This document shows, piece after piece, positions 51,902 to 59,778 of a DNA stretch of 64,000 bases. The notes beneath the pieces are model-generated. The model did not search any database. It was given only the letters and a program-made list of their open reading frames with translations, and was not told the origin of the DNA. The stretch spans positions 1 to 64,000 of the forward strand of contig CAMJZA010000003.1 in the NCBI GenBank assembly GCA_946410085.1, read 5' to 3'. Each line of letters starts with the position of its first letter. The first letter of the stretch is position 1. Made by a program: the position numbers and the translations under genes. This DNA comes from an uncultured Treponema sp. (lineage in GTDB: Bacteria; Spirochaetota; Spirochaetia; Treponematales; Treponemataceae).

Positions 51902-52162
51902 CTAATTGTCCCGGTTGTCCTGCCCGGACTCCTCACCCTCGTGAGAGTCCCCGGGGAAATCCGGCTGGTATTCCAGTATGTCGCCCGGCTGGCAGCCGAG
52001 TGCGGCGCAGATTTTGTCCAGCGTTTCCATCCGCACGGCCTTTGCCTTGCCGTTTTTAAGGATGGAGATGTTCGCGAGCGTTATGCCCACTTTATCAGCA
52101 AGCTCGCCGACCTTCATCTTGCGGCGGGCAAGCATCACGTCCAGGTTCACGATGATAGCCAT
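51902..52162 (-). CDS. YozG-like XRE-family regulator
   Basis: This 86-aa protein is a compact HTH: MAIIVNLDVMLARRKMKVGE, then LADKVGITLANISILKNGKA and LDKICAALGCQPGDILEY. It is of the short YozG/Cro type. It follows the DUF2975 gene by 9 bp, a very common pairing, and probably regulates its own operon by binding the dyad upstream of DUF2975 (52692-52710). It has an acidic tail of ~15 residues. Confidence 0.9.
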   Translation of the reverse strand: MAIIVNLDVMLARRKMKVGELADKVGITLANISILKNGKAKAVRMETLDKICAALGCQPGDILEYQPDFPGDSHEGEESGQDNRDN

Positions 52163-52171
52163 GAGAGCCCC

Positions 52172-52633
52172 CTAGATGGTCAGGTCGTTCTCGTTCTTGA
52201 CGAGCCAGGCATGGTGAATCAGCCGCGACAGGACCTCGCAGATGGCGGAGAAAATGAAGCTCAGAAGCCCCATGAAAATCAGGTACATCGCGCGGATGAT
52301 GATGAGCCTGCCCCGGACTGCGAAGAAAACGAGCATGCCGAAGAAGCATGCGACGAACACGAGGGCGATTGCCGCCATGACACGGAACGACCTCCGGTTC
52401 TCCGGAGAAAACGAGTTGTCCCTGCCTATCTGCCCCGCGATTCCCCAGAAAACCGCGAGCTCCGCGTAGCAGCCTGCAACGATGACTATATGGAAGAAAA
52501 GCGCGTCGTTTATCAGCTCCGCGACGTGGGTCTGGTAGGCCCGAGCGTAGAGGGCGAACGCCGTGAAGAACGCCGCCCCCATCAGGCCGAGCAGGATGAC
52601 GACTGCCTTGAGCAGGATTCCGTATCTTTTCAT
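52172..52633 (-). CDS. DUF2975 membrane protein
   Basis: This 153-aa protein has four membrane segments (MKRYGILLKAVVILLGLMGA; FFHIVIVAGCYAELAVFWGI; FRVMAAIALVFVACFFGMLV; YLIFMGLLSFIFSAICEVLS) and ends ARLVKNENDLTI-like (WLVKNENDLTI). This is the usual size and end of the family, which is nearly always paired with a YozG-type HTH. The role is unknown; the regulator may be membrane-responsive. It is first in the operon, preceded by a dyad in an AT-rich promoter region. Confidence 0.9.
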   Translation of the reverse strand: MKRYGILLKAVVILLGLMGAAFFTAFALYARAYQTHVAELINDALFFHIVIVAGCYAELAVFWGIAGQIGRDNSFSPENRRSFRVMAAIALVFVACFFGMLVFFAVRGRLIIIRAMYLIFMGLLSFIFSAICEVLSRLIHHAWLVKNENDLTI

Positions 52634-52691
52634 ATCGTATGAACCTCCTTGGGTGCAGGATACTACACGTATATGCGAAAGTCAATAGAAA

Positions 52692-52710
52692 TTTATCGAA
52701 AAACAATAAA
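52692..52710. promoter_or_regulatory. Operator-like dyad of DUF2975/HTH operon
   Basis: TTTATCG-AAAAA-CAATAAA is an imperfect 7-5-7 dyad (one mismatch) about 60 bp upstream of the DUF2975 start. Autoregulation by the small HTH protein is inferred from its position. Confidence 0.45.
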
Positions 52711-52863
52711 ATTTAATCGTACTATGATATGAGTGTCAGGGGAATGCCCTGTCCTGACGGTGCAGGCGATGTGTCCTCGGCGGCTCAGGCGGGGCTTCCT
52801 GGGGGACTGCGGCGGGCTTCCACAGGACTCAGGCAACGCTCCCCAGAGGACCGCGGCAGGCAA

Positions 52864-52895
52864 AAAAATCCCCGGTCATGCGGCCGGGGATTTTT
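52864..52895. terminator. Bidirectional-looking intrinsic terminator
   Basis: AAAAATCCCCGG, an 8-nt loop, CCGGGGATTTTT. It has an A-run before and a T-run after the stem on both strands, downstream of the exported-protein operon (minus strand, stop at 53011). Confidence 0.8.
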
Positions 52896-53010
52896 ACATT
52901 GGTGTTATATCGGTTTCCGGGGCGTTCCGTGCCTGGGCTTGGCTCTGTGCCCCGGCCGCAGCTGCCGTCAGAGGCCGTCGGGTTCTGCGGGTGCGCCGGG
53001 TTCCGTGCCG

Positions 53011-53796
53011 TCAGAGGCCGTCAGGCGCGTCTGGTCCGGCGGGGGCGTCGGACCCTGCTGCTTCTTCGGTGGCAGCGGGCTCGGCTGCTTCGTCCGGGGT
53101 AAAGGTGTCGTCCCAGGCTTTCTGCACTGCCGCGCGGACTTTCGGCGACAGGTTGAGTGCCTCGGCGGACTCGAACAAAGCCTGCTTCTTGTCCAGGTCG
53201 CTGGTCTTTGCGATGTTGCCGAGAATCTTGAATGCGGTGATGTCGTCCAGCGAGCTGCTTATCTTGGACGACTTGACGTAGACCGTGCGGACGGCATACT
53301 GGCGCTCGGAGAAGTAGCTCACCTCGGTTATGTCTATGTCGCCGGTGGCGGTCACGGTGCTGCCCGTCGCAACGACCGAACCGGCATCCAGGTGCGCGTT
53401 CACCACGTCCGCAAGGCTCTTCGTGTTGTACATGGCGCAGTCTTCCAGGAGGACCGCGGGCTTCTTCTGCATGATGAAGCGGTTCGAGATGGCCCAGTAG
53501 CTCTTGCCGTCGTATTTCACCTGGGCGAAGGTCAGCGTCTTGCCCTTGGAGCCGTCATACTCCGCTTCCTTTATCTTTGCGACCGGGTTGCCGGACGCGT
53601 CAGTCTCGCCGCTCGTCTCCACGGTAATCGCCGTCCCCTCGCTCATCTTCACCGAGGCGGACATGATCCCGTCTTTCTGCTCCGTCCACAGCCAGCCGCC
53701 TTCCTGCAGGAACACGCCGGGGACGCTTTCCGCGAACGCCGCAAGCCCGCCGGCCAGCAGCATGCCCAAAAGAACCGCATATTTTTTCATTGCCAT
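53011..53796 (-). CDS. Exported SH3-like protein, paralogue of next gene
   Basis: This 261-aa protein starts at MAMKKYAVLLGMLLAGGLAA behind AGGAGG and has a signal peptide ending at FAE. The mature domain has the pattern GGWLWTEQKDG...GTAITV...VKYDGKSYWAISNRFI, close to the lipoprotein encoded upstream (GGYWRLTDED...GTKVQAY...FDGHDYWAQDYSIV). Both resemble double SH3-like barrels. The C-terminus is a Glu/Ala/Pro-rich tail with DAPAGPDAPD. It is separated from the lipoprotein by 15 bp, so one operon is likely. Function unknown, envelope-located. Confidence 0.7.
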   Translation of the reverse strand: MAMKKYAVLLGMLLAGGLAAFAESVPGVFLQEGGWLWTEQKDGIMSASVKMSEGTAITVETSGETDASGNPVAKIKEAEYDGSKGKTLTFAQVKYDGKSYWAISNRFIMQKKPAVLLEDCAMYNTKSLADVVNAHLDAGSVVATGSTVTATGDIDITEVSYFSERQYAVRTVYVKSSKISSSLDDITAFKILGNIAKTSDLDKKQALFESAEALNLSPKVRAAVQKAWDDTFTPDEAAEPAATEEAAGSDAPAGPDAPDGL

Positions 53797-53811
53797 ACTC
53801 CGCCTCCTCTA

Positions 53812-54627
53812 GTTCTGCCATTCTTCCGGGTATTCACCGGGGTAGTCCGCCTGGAACAGCTCCAGGAACATATCCTGCATCGTGTCCGGCAGCTCGAAGG
53901 ACAGCGCCGTTTCGAACAAGTCCTTGCGGGCGACGGCATCGGTCAGCAGGGACTCGCCCTTGGAATCCTTTTCGGCCAGCTTGTTGTATATCTGCATGGC
54001 GAGCAGGGTCTTGGCGGTAATGCTGACGGCATCCTTGGCGAGGTAGGAGCCTTCGATCAGGTGGGAATTCACGTAGGCGCTCGCCTTGACGTATTTGTCC
54101 GCATAGGGGCTGGAAGCGGCGTCCACGCCGTCGTTCAGGACCCCCACGACCGTCCCGACGTCCAGCTTCTTGTCGCCCATCGCGTCGGGGCTGGGCTTCG
54201 TGAAGAGGTAGGCATTGTTGCCCACGACGACCGCCGGGGTCGCGTCCACGACAATGGAATAGTCCTGCGCCCAGTAGTCATGCCCGTCAAACTGGATGTG
54301 GATGAAGTCGCGCTTCTGGTTGTCCGTCGTGCGGACGACCTGCCGCTTTGTTTCCGCCCTGTCGCCGGAGGCCGGGTCGGTGGAGCCGTAGGCCTGCACC
54401 TTGGTGCCGGGCACGGCGTATTCCACCCATTTCATCGTGTCCTCGTCGGTGAGCCGCCAGTAGCCGCCGGCTATCATCACGGAGTTTATCATCTCCACCT
54501 TGGGTGCGGGGGCCGGTGCCGGTGTCTCCTGCACTTCCGCCTGCTGGCTGGCCGCAGGGGCTTCCGTCTTTTTGCAGCCTGCAAGCAGTACGAGGGCCGC
54601 AAGGGTGCATGCACATAGTTTCTTCAT
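53812..54627 (-). CDS. SH3-like lipoprotein
   Basis: This 271-aa protein starts at 54627 with lipoprotein signal MKKLCACTLAALVLLAGC (Cys at 18), a Pro/Ala/Gln linker (QQAEVQETPAPAPAPK), and two SH3-like parts (GGYWRLTDEDTMKWVEYAVP then FDGHDYWAQDYSIVVDATPA; second half GVLNDGVDAASSPYAD). It is the upstream partner and paralogue of the protein at 53011. It is probably anchored in the envelope, with the downstream protein free in the periplasm. Confidence 0.75.
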
Positions 54628-54879
54628 ATAATCTCCTGAGTCAGTGCAAGGCCCGGCACGACAAAGACGGGCGGGCGCTTTGAAACTGCCTCTTTTGTCA
54701 AATACGGATGTCATAATGCCACATATTTGCTTTTGGGGGAAGTCCCGTCAGGTCGGGCGCGGTATGTGGGGTCAGCGTGGATGGGGCCCCCGGCCCGGCG
54801 TGGTGTTGGGCGTTGCCTCGGGCTGTTTCGGGGCCCCCGGCACGGCGGCAGGGGCTGTCTTCCCATAACAATAAAAAAT

Positions 54880-54908
54880 TTGCAAATAGCTCCTTTGTAC
54901 TGTACACT
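54880..54908 (+). promoter_or_regulatory. Promoter of FIST/kinase operon
   Basis: TTGCAA (54880-54885), 17 nt, TACACT (54903-54908), followed by AAGGAAGGAG and a GTG start at 54928. Confidence 0.6.
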
Positions 54909-54927
54909 GGGAAGGAAGGAGCTGCAT

Positions 54928-56124
54928 GTGGATTCGCTAACCCTTTACACCGAAGAAATTGACGATCTTGCAGAGGCCGCCGCCGACCTGTTTGAACAGG
55001 CTTCGTCCTTTGCCTTCAGAAAAAACACGCTCGCCATCCTCTTTGCAGAAGAAGACACCGATTTCCCCGGCCTGTACGCCCTGCTGTCCGAGCGCTGGAA
55101 GTTCCCCGTCATGGGCTGTACTGCCCTGTCCATGCTGCTGGGCAAGGAAGGCTACTGCGACATCGGCATTTCCGTCATGCTCCTGACCGCCGACGACTGC
55201 GAGTTTTCCGTCGGCATGACGGACGAGCTGAACATGGACAACTACCGGGAAGCTGTTTCCGCCACCTACAAAAGGCTTTCCGCTGCCCTTCCTTCAAAGG
55301 AAAAGCTCATCATCTCCTACGGCGGACTGGTGAACACCGAGGATGACGTCGGCGGCGACGACCGCGTGAACATCCTGAACGACCTGAGCGGGGGCGTGCC
55401 CGTATACGGAGCCGCTGCGTCCGACAGCTTTAACTTCAAGAACCTCAGGCTCTTCTACAACGGAAAGACTTCGGAACGGGGGCAGGTCATGGCGCTCGTG
55501 GCGGGAAACATTGCCCCCCGCTTCATCTGCGTCAATTCAATCGAAAACAAGAGCGAGTTCGCCTACGAGGTTACGGAGGCACGGGGAAACCAGGTCTTCC
55601 GCCTGGGAAACGACACCTTCATCGACACGCTCAGGCGGGAAAACATGGTGAGCGACAAGACGAACGTCATGGCAGACTACCTGCTTTCCCCCTTCGTCGT
55701 GACCGTGCGCAAGGAAAACGGCGACAGCGTCCAGTCCGCCCGGACCCTTTCCGTCCTGAACCATGAAAACGGCAGCGGTTCCTTCCTGGGCGTCATTCCC
55801 AAGGATTCCGTACTCGGCATCGGCATCATCAGCCGTGACGACGTGCAGCATTCCATAGAGGAGGCCGTGGACAGGATGCTGGAACGGCTAAAGGAGTCCG
55901 GACAGGAATGCCGCACGATGCTCTGCACCAGCTGCTGCGCCCGCTTCCTCGCGCTCGCCAGCAATACGAGGGCCGAAGCCCAGGCGCTCCAGAACCGCAT
56001 TCCGCCGTCCATGGCACTGCTGGGCATGTACTCTTTCGGCGAGTACTGTCCCGCCGTCGGCAACGTGACGGGCACGGAGTACAACCTGTACCACAACTTC
56101 ACGTTCACCATACTGGCATTGTAA
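54928..56124 (+). CDS. FIST-domain sensor protein
   Basis: The start is the GTG at 54928: AAGGAAGGAG lies 7 nt upstream and the promoter is just beyond, while longer upstream frames overlap that promoter. The product is 398 aa with FIST N-terminal domain (LAILFAEEDTDFPGLYALLS; KFPVMGCTALSMLLGKEGYC; GGVPVYGAAASDSFNFK) and FIST_C domain (SFVVTVRKEN-like LSPFVVTVRKENGDSV; CTSCCARFLALASNTRAEAQ; MALLGMYSFGEYCPAVG). FIST domains are thought to bind small ligands such as amino acids. The hybrid kinase follows 18 bp later, so this is probably its cytosolic sensor partner. Confidence 0.85.
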   Translation: MDSLTLYTEEIDDLAEAAADLFEQASSFAFRKNTLAILFAEEDTDFPGLYALLSERWKFPVMGCTALSMLLGKEGYCDIGISVMLLTADDCEFSVGMTDELNMDNYREAVSATYKRLSAALPSKEKLIISYGGLVNTEDDVGGDDRVNILNDLSGGVPVYGAAASDSFNFKNLRLFYNGKTSERGQVMALVAGNIAPRFICVNSIENKSEFAYEVTEARGNQVFRLGNDTFIDTLRRENMVSDKTNVMADYLLSPFVVTVRKENGDSVQSARTLSVLNHENGSGSFLGVIPKDSVLGIGIISRDDVQHSIEEAVDRMLERLKESGQECRTMLCTSCCARFLALASNTRAEAQALQNRIPPSMALLGMYSFGEYCPAVGNVTGTEYNLYHNFTFTILAL

Positions 56125-56142
56125 TGGTAAAGGCAGGTGCTG

Positions 56143-58503
56143 ATGGACGAAGAAGGACAGAAAGAGCTGGAACAGCTCAGGCTGGAAAACAAAAAGCTGG
56201 CCCGCGAAGTAAAGCGCCTCAAGAAGGACAACGAGTTCCTGCAGCTGGCAAACGATCAGGCTGCACGGACCCAGTCCTACATCCAGAAAGACGTAAACCG
56301 GCAGCTTTTCTTTAACCGGCAGCTGCTCAAGACCTGCCCCTACCTGCTCATCCTCACCGACGAACAGATGAACACGGTCATGGCAAGCGACGTCTTCTTC
56401 AGTTACGCCCCCGAATACGACAAGGACAAGGTAAAGCGCGGCATTCCGCTCAGGGACGCCCTGGAACACGTGCTGCCCGCCGCTGACCTTGCCGAACTCA
56501 TTGAACGCTGCCGGCAGGTCCTGCAGGAAGGTTCGGCCGAACCCTACCTGCTCAGGACAACCGTTGCAGGCAAGCCGACGGACTGGCAGGTGTCCATCCG
56601 CCAGATGCATCAGGACAGGACGGTCCGGGGCCTGAACATCCTCTTCATCGACATGACCGAGTACGTTGACGCGGTGGAACGGGCAGAGGCGGCAGACAAG
56701 GCGAAGGGCAACTTCCTTGCCAACATGAGCCACGAAATCCGCACCCCCATGAACGCCATCAACGGCATGGCGGAGTTCATCCTGCGCGACAGCAGGGACG
56801 AAATGGCCGTCCGGCACGCGACGATGATAAAGTCCGCCTCGGGGACCCTGCTTTCGATCATCAACGACATCCTCGACTTCTCCAAGATAGAATCCGGCAA
56901 GATGGAGATCATCAACGATTCCTACCAGCTTTCTTCGCTCATAAACGATGTGGCGACGATGATAAAGATACGCCTCAACGACAAGGCGGTAACGCTGGAC
57001 CTGGACATTGAGGAAGGCATTCCGAACGCCCTGTACGGCGATGAGGTGCGCTTCAAGCAGGTACTCATCAACATCATGGGCAACTCGGTCAAGTTTACCC
57101 ACGAGGGCACGATTACGCTCAGAATGCGCTGCAAGCAGGAGGACGAGCGGCATGCCCGCCTCTTCGTGGAAATTGCGGATACCGGCATCGGCATAAAGGA
57201 AGAAGACCTGGGCAAGCTCTTTTCTACCTTTACCCAGGTGGACACCAGGCGCAACCGCGCGGTGGAAGGAACGGGTCTGGGCCTTGCCATCAGCAGGCGG
57301 ATTGTCGAGATGATGGACGGCCACATCGGCGTTTCCAGCACATACGGCGAGGGAACGACCTTTGCCTTCGACATCCGTAGCGAAGTGGAAGACTGGACTC
57401 CCATCGGCGCCATCAGCGACCGGCTGGAAGACGTGCATCAGGAAGCCTTCCGCATCAGCTTTACCGCGCCCGAAGCCAGGGTACTGGTCGTTGATGACAA
57501 CGAGATGAACCTTGACGTTGCGACGGGCATCCTTGCCCCCTACCGGATACAGCTGACGAAGGCGAAAAGCGGGCCGGAGGCGATGGTCGAATTCCTCAAG
57601 GGGACCTTTGACATCGTATTCATGGACCACATGATGCCGATCATGGACGGCGTGGAAACGATGCAGAAGATACGGCAGATGCCGCGCGGCAGGGACGCCG
57701 TCATCATTGCCCTGACCGCAAATGCCCTGAGCGGGGCGTCGGCGGAATACCGGACGCTGGGCTTTCAGGATTTCCTCGCAAAGCCGATTGTCCCGCAGGA
57801 GATGGACAGGATGCTCCTCAAGTTCCTCCCCGAAGCGCTGATTGTCCGCGAGGGCGAGGACGGGACGGCAGGCGCCGGAGCGTCCGGGGCAATCGCTGCG
57901 GCTGCTGGTGCAGGATCCGCCGGAACGGATGGAGCGGCAGGTGCCGGTGCTGCCGGTACAGCCGATGCTGCGGCAGGCCGGCCTTCTGCGGAAGCGCAGG
58001 CAGGTTCCAGAGAGCCGGCAGGCTCCGTGGACCGGAGCAGCCCCGGAGGGCAGGCCGGAACCGGGGACCCGGCCCGAAAGGAGACGGGCAGCGGACGGGC
58101 GGAAGCACAGGCCGCCGTTTCTGGTGCGGGGAGTCCGTCTGCCGGGAATACACGCTATATCAGCCAGAAAAGCGAGATAGACACCCGGATGGGACTGAAA
58201 TACTGCCTGGGAGACCGGACCTTTTACCAGAAGGTGCTCGTGAACTTTTCAAATTCGAACGACGGCAGGCGGCTGGAAGAACTGTACCGGCAGGAGAACT
58301 GGCAGGAATATGCGGTTACGGTTCATGCGATAAAGAGCACGTCGCTGACGATCGGGGCCGTTAGGCTTTCCGACGATGCAAAGGCGCTCGAATATGCAGC
58401 CCGTGACAACTGGGTTGACTTTATCCGTGAACATCACCAGCCGTTCATGCAGAAATTCGACGATACCTGTACGTCCATCCGCCTGGGCGACGTAAAGGCC
58501 TAG
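56143..58503 (+). CDS. Cytosolic hybrid histidine kinase with receiver and HPt
   Basis: This 786-aa protein has no membrane segment. Order: coiled coil (1-50), PAS-like domain (~55-180), HisKA with FLANMSHEIRTPMNAINGMA (His ~200), HATPase with LINIMGNSVKFTHEGT and EGTGLGLAISRRIVEMMDGH, receiver with VLVVDDNEMNLDVATGILAP and DIVFMDHMMPIMDG (Asp ~495), then an ~85-residue Gly/Ala low-complexity linker (~572-660), and a C-terminal HPt with VHAIKSTSLTIGA (His ~728). This allows a His-Asp-His relay to a separate response regulator, none of which is adjacent. It is co-transcribed with the FIST sensor. Confidence 0.9.
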   Translation: MDEEGQKELEQLRLENKKLAREVKRLKKDNEFLQLANDQAARTQSYIQKDVNRQLFFNRQLLKTCPYLLILTDEQMNTVMASDVFFSYAPEYDKDKVKRGIPLRDALEHVLPAADLAELIERCRQVLQEGSAEPYLLRTTVAGKPTDWQVSIRQMHQDRTVRGLNILFIDMTEYVDAVERAEAADKAKGNFLANMSHEIRTPMNAINGMAEFILRDSRDEMAVRHATMIKSASGTLLSIINDILDFSKIESGKMEIINDSYQLSSLINDVATMIKIRLNDKAVTLDLDIEEGIPNALYGDEVRFKQVLINIMGNSVKFTHEGTITLRMRCKQEDERHARLFVEIADTGIGIKEEDLGKLFSTFTQVDTRRNRAVEGTGLGLAISRRIVEMMDGHIGVSSTYGEGTTFAFDIRSEVEDWTPIGAISDRLEDVHQEAFRISFTAPEARVLVVDDNEMNLDVATGILAPYRIQLTKAKSGPEAMVEFLKGTFDIVFMDHMMPIMDGVETMQKIRQMPRGRDAVIIALTANALSGASAEYRTLGFQDFLAKPIVPQEMDRMLLKFLPEALIVREGEDGTAGAGASGAIAAAAGAGSAGTDGAAGAGAAGTADAAAGRPSAEAQAGSREPAGSVDRSSPGGQAGTGDPARKETGSGRAEAQAAVSGAGSPSAGNTRYISQKSEIDTRMGLKYCLGDRTFYQKVLVNFSNSNDGRRLEELYRQENWQEYAVTVHAIKSTSLTIGAVRLSDDAKALEYAARDNWVDFIREHHQPFMQKFDDTCTSIRLGDVKA

Positions 58504-58613
58504 GACGGCGCAAAAGTCCGGGGCTGCGGAAGTGGCGGACAGGGGCCGGTAATGGCGGACTGCGGTGCCGCTCCGAAAGGCCCGGGCCCCGGAACGCCCC
58601 GGACCTGACGGGG

Positions 58614-59609
58614 CTACATCCGCACCGTCTGCCGGAGGGCGGAAATGTCCGCGTTGGCAGGACCGGTCAGGTCGTTCGCTTCCACTTTGCGCAGGATTGC
58701 ATCGGCACTGTAGGCCGCCCCCGGGTAGAGGACGATGACGCTTTCGTCCCCGTCCTGCAGGAAGGTTGACTCGCCGTAGTCGGTGTAGCGGGTTGCCCCG
58801 ATGGAAACAAGGATTTTCCCGGGCATGCCTGCTTCCACGAGGTAGGAATGAATGTCTTCCGCAGGTCCTTCGTCCTTCTGAAAGTTCAGCCGGTCCACAA
58901 GCCAGTCCGTCAGCTTTTCCCAGATGTAGCTGTAGCCGGACACGGGGCTGTCCTCGCCGTAGGGGTGCACTTTTCCCTCCCGGATGAGGAAGCTCGCAAT
59001 CCGGTAACCGGCAAGTTCACAGCCTGCACGGAAGCGGGTGAGCGGAATCGTGTGGCCGGCAAAGCCCTTGCTGCACGTTCCCCAGTTCTTCTTTTCGCTT
59101 ATCTTTTTTGCTCCGGCCCTGCGGATGGAACAGTCGTTGGAAGCGCCGAAACAGCGGGGCGTCAGCAGCAGCACCTGGTCGTCCTGCCAGCAGACGTCAA
59201 AGATGACCGCACACTCGGGTTCTATCTGGAGCTTCTCTTCCCCTGCCGGGAAAATGATGATCCGGCTGTCAAAGGGGAAGTTGTGCAGGAAGGCGGGGAT
59301 GACTGCGGAGCCTCCGTCTCCTGCGCTTTCTGCCGGATGCTGATGTGCCGCAGCTTCGTTACCGGCGTACCCGGCGGATTCGGCATCAGCGCTGCCGCCG
59401 GTGCTGTCCGTGCCTGCCGGGTTACCCGAAAAGGCGCTACGGACTTCCGCAGGCGTGGGAATATAGGTCGGAAAAAGGGCCTTGGGGGCGGTCGCCTCCG
59501 CAGTCTTAACGTTCACAAAATCTGCCGCTTCGCCCGCCTGTTCCAGATGGCCGGTAAAGTTCCCCGCCACGCCGAATGCGGGGATTGCCCTCAAGTCTAG
59601 CTCTCTCAT
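58614..59609 (-). CDS. DUF5718-family protein
   Basis: This 331-aa protein starts at 59609 with the family opening RELDLRAIPAFGVAGNFTGH, then LEQAGEAADFVNVK and APKALFPTYIP. A Gly/Ala/Ser/Glu-rich insert (~60-98) interrupts. The second half is FPFDSRIIIFPAGEEKLQIE, NDCSIRRAGAKKISEKKNWG and SGYSYIWEKLTDWLVDRLNF. Function unknown; relatives are cytosolic and found in Epsilonproteobacteria and spirochaetes. It is convergent with the kinase gene and divergent from pheS. Confidence 0.8.
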   Translation of the reverse strand: MRELDLRAIPAFGVAGNFTGHLEQAGEAADFVNVKTAEATAPKALFPTYIPTPAEVRSAFSGNPAGTDSTGGSADAESAGYAGNEAAAHQHPAESAGDGGSAVIPAFLHNFPFDSRIIIFPAGEEKLQIEPECAVIFDVCWQDDQVLLLTPRCFGASNDCSIRRAGAKKISEKKNWGTCSKGFAGHTIPLTRFRAGCELAGYRIASFLIREGKVHPYGEDSPVSGYSYIWEKLTDWLVDRLNFQKDEGPAEDIHSYLVEAGMPGKILVSIGATRYTDYGESTFLQDGDESVIVLYPGAAYSADAILRKVEANDLTGPANADISALRQTVRM

Positions 59610-59741
59610 GTTATGCCGATTATAGCGGAAAGCTCTGCCGTTCATCAAGACGGGACGCAGACCCGTCGCCAGACACCATCTTACGCAGTCTGAATCTGAG
59701 CCCGTTCCCGCCGCCCGCTCCTGTTGTTCGAATCCATCTGA

Positions 59742-59770
59742 TTGATTAAAGCCCCTCAATCTGCTAGTAT
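59742..59770 (+). promoter_or_regulatory. pheS promoter placed for a leaderless mRNA
   Basis: TTGATT (59742-59747), 17 nt, TAGTAT (59765-59770), 8 nt, ATG at 59779. There is no Shine-Dalgarno. Confidence 0.6.
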
Positions 59771-59778
59771 CTAATGCT

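Larger units (their letters stand above)
52634..53010. other. Intergenic region: operator dyad and terminator
   Basis: In 377 bp there is an AT-rich promoter region for the DUF2975 operon (about 52640-52735), the dyad and terminator listed separately, and otherwise GC-rich sequence with no supported gene. Confidence 0.6.

Noticed and set aside
59728-59745. tRNA 3' part suggested by TTCGAATCC
   Set aside because: No acceptor stem, anticodon arm or matching upstream half; the stretch lies in the pheS promoter region.
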